A stretch of DNA of 64,000 nt from Mesorhizobium sp. CA14 (GTDB lineage Bacteria; Pseudomonadota; Alphaproteobacteria; Rhizobiales; Rhizobiaceae). Positions 63,304-64,000 of the stretch are shown piece by piece. The stretch covers positions 62,001 to 126,000 of the forward strand of contig NZ_JAIUHR010000001.1 of the NCBI RefSeq assembly GCF_020165195.1, read 5' to 3'. The translations under genes and the position numbers were made by a program. The notes below the pieces were generated by a model. The model saw nothing but the letters and a program-made list of their open reading frames with translations, was not told where the DNA came from and made no database searches. Each line of letters begins with the position of its first letter. Within the stretch, counting starts at the first letter, position 1.

Positions 63304-63734
63304 GCGCTGCTCAAACGCGAAGCCGCCGCAAACAGGGCGCTACCCAGCGGGCGCGAAATCTCCGGCAGGCCGGCAATCAAGCGGAAGCATTGCTTTGGCT
63401 TGAACTGAAAGCACGCAAGCTCGGCGGCTATCGTTTTACGCGCCAGTTCTCCATCGGGCCATTCTTCGCCGATTTCGCTTGCCGCGAAAATTGGCTCGTC
63501 GTCGAGGTCGATGGATCCCAACACGCCGACAGCTCATATGACCGCCGCCGCGACGACTTCATGCAGGCTCAGGGTTACTCGATCCTGCGTTTCTGGAACC
63601 ATGACGTTCTGAAGCATCGCACTTCCGTCTGTGAAACAATCCTTGCCGCGCTTGATGGCAAACTGGCCGAGAACATCGCGGTGGCCGATCTGCGCTTTGT
63701 TTTTCACGCCTCGCCCAATCAATTCAGCTCTTAA
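63294..63734 (+). CDS. DUF559 (Vsr-like) endonuclease domain protein
   Basis: A 146-residue protein, if the GTG at 63294 is used. The DUF559 core spans RARNLRQAGNQAEALLW to the end, with the PD-(D/E)XK-like residues FFADFACRENWLVVEVDGSQH and LRFWNHDVL. The family resembles very-short-patch repair nucleases; its role is unknown. The same frame stays open upstream to 63120, through the whole repeat, so a longer product of 204 residues is possible. No convincing ribosome site decides the start. Confidence 0.72.
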   Translation: MREGAAQTRSRRKQGATQRARNLRQAGNQAEALLWLELKARKLGGYRFTRQFSIGPFFADFACRENWLVVEVDGSQHADSSYDRRRDDFMQAQGYSILRFWNHDVLKHRTSVCETILAALDGKLAENIAVADLRFVFHASPNQFSS

Positions 63735-63765
63735 AACCCAGTCTTTGTAAAACGGATCTATCTGC

Positions 63766-64000
63766 ATGAAATCCCACGTAAAAGCGGTTGTCATCGGCGG
63801 CGGCGTCGTCGGCTGTTCGGTGCTCTATCACCTCGCCAAGGCTGGCTGGACCGACATCATGCTGATCGAGCGCTCGGAGCTGACCTCCGGCTCGTCCTGG
63901 CATGCGGCGGGCGGCTTCCATACGCTGAACGGCGACCCCAACGTCGCCAAGCTGCAGGCCTATACGGTCCAGCTCTACAAGGAAATCGAGGAACTGTCGG
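63766..64000 (+). CDS. FAD-dependent oxidoreductase, dimethylglycine/sarcosine dehydrogenase-like, 3' end missing
   Basis: The first 78 codons of a flavoprotein cut by the window edge. The FAD-binding motif is VVIGGGVVGCSVLYHLAKAG, and SGSSWHAAGGFH carries the His used for covalent FAD attachment in dimethylglycine and sarcosine dehydrogenases. Following an MttB-family gene, it fits demethylation of dimethylglycine. A C-terminal GcvT-like folate domain would be expected beyond the edge. Confidence 0.85.
   Translation, partial: MKSHVKAVVIGGGVVGCSVLYHLAKAGWTDIMLIERSELTSGSSWHAAGGFHTLNGDPNVAKLQAYTVQLYKEIEELS

Overview
This GC-rich 64 kb window reads as a chromosomal segment of an alphaproteobacterium of the Rhizobiales, most likely Mesorhizobium or a close relative. 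The pointers are a RirA-type iron regulator beside a hmuPSTUV/hmuR haem-uptake locus, an acpXL/lpxXL very-long-chain lipid A cluster, PutA with a divergent Lrp-type regulator, and many short palindromic intergenic repeats of rhizobial type. The assignment rests on recognised gene families, not on a database search.

Layout. 1-2.0 kb: form II CoxL (cut by the window edge) and CoxS, molybdenum hydroxylase subunits. 2.2-5.5 kb: a FIST sensor, a soluble hybrid histidine kinase and a convergent LuxR-type response regulator, resembling the NosP/NahK nitric-oxide module. 5.7-8.1 kb: FAH-family hydrolase, zeta-class GST isomerase and a zinc alcohol dehydrogenase. 8.1-13 kb: EamA exporter with divergent MocR regulator, MaoC hydratase, phasin, DUF445 protein. 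13-21.8 kb: iron and haem block (rirA, hmuVUTSP, divergent hmuR, tonB, IsdG-type haem monooxygenase). 21.8-26 kb: putA/putR. 26-34 kb: di-haem peroxidase with a FixH/YtkA-like partner, sugar kinase, aldose epimerase, succinate-semialdehyde dehydrogenase, AEC transporter, histidine phosphatase, SRPBCC and ribbon-helix-helix-like proteins. 34-36 kb: two tandem tRNA-like elements and a frameshifted slipin. 36.1-41.3 kb: acpXL, two ketoacyl synthases, adh and lpxXL. 41.3-48.6 kb: L,D-transpeptidase, M20 peptidase and a complete peptide/nickel-type ABC importer. 48.7-56 kb: TerB-like protein, TSUP transporter, AraC regulator, VOC protein, CobQ, a DMSP-lyase-like cupin, and the valine-catabolic acyl-CoA dehydrogenase and MmsB. 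56-64 kb: a candidate structured RNA, class III aminotransferase, prolyl oligopeptidase, MFS transporter, a non-pyrrolysine MttB-family methyltransferase, a DUF559 gene fused to a repeat, and the start of a dimethylglycine-dehydrogenase-like flavoprotein.

How the parts work together. The haem block is a full import system: outer-membrane receptor, TonB, periplasmic binder, permease and ATPase, cytoplasmic haem handling, and the HmuP/RirA regulators. A perfect TGA-N9-TCA motif lies in the hmuP/hmuR divergent promoter, and an Irr-box-like palindrome lies upstream of rirA. The acpXL cluster makes the C28-type acyl chain and attaches it to lipid A. MttB plus the flavoprotein looks like glycine betaine demethylation. 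The acyl-CoA dehydrogenase plus MmsB belongs to valine degradation.

Points that stand out: single-base frameshifts in hmuU, the slipin and two small membrane ORFs (real decay or assembly error); palindromic repeats that supply coding sequence to dppB-, fabF2- and DUF559-type genes; the FIST/NahK-like signalling trio; a DMSP-lyase-like cupin in a probable soil bacterium; and a compact tRNA-like pair beside a slipin, possibly the remains of an RNA-repair locus. I found no CRISPR array, rRNA, transposase or prophage.
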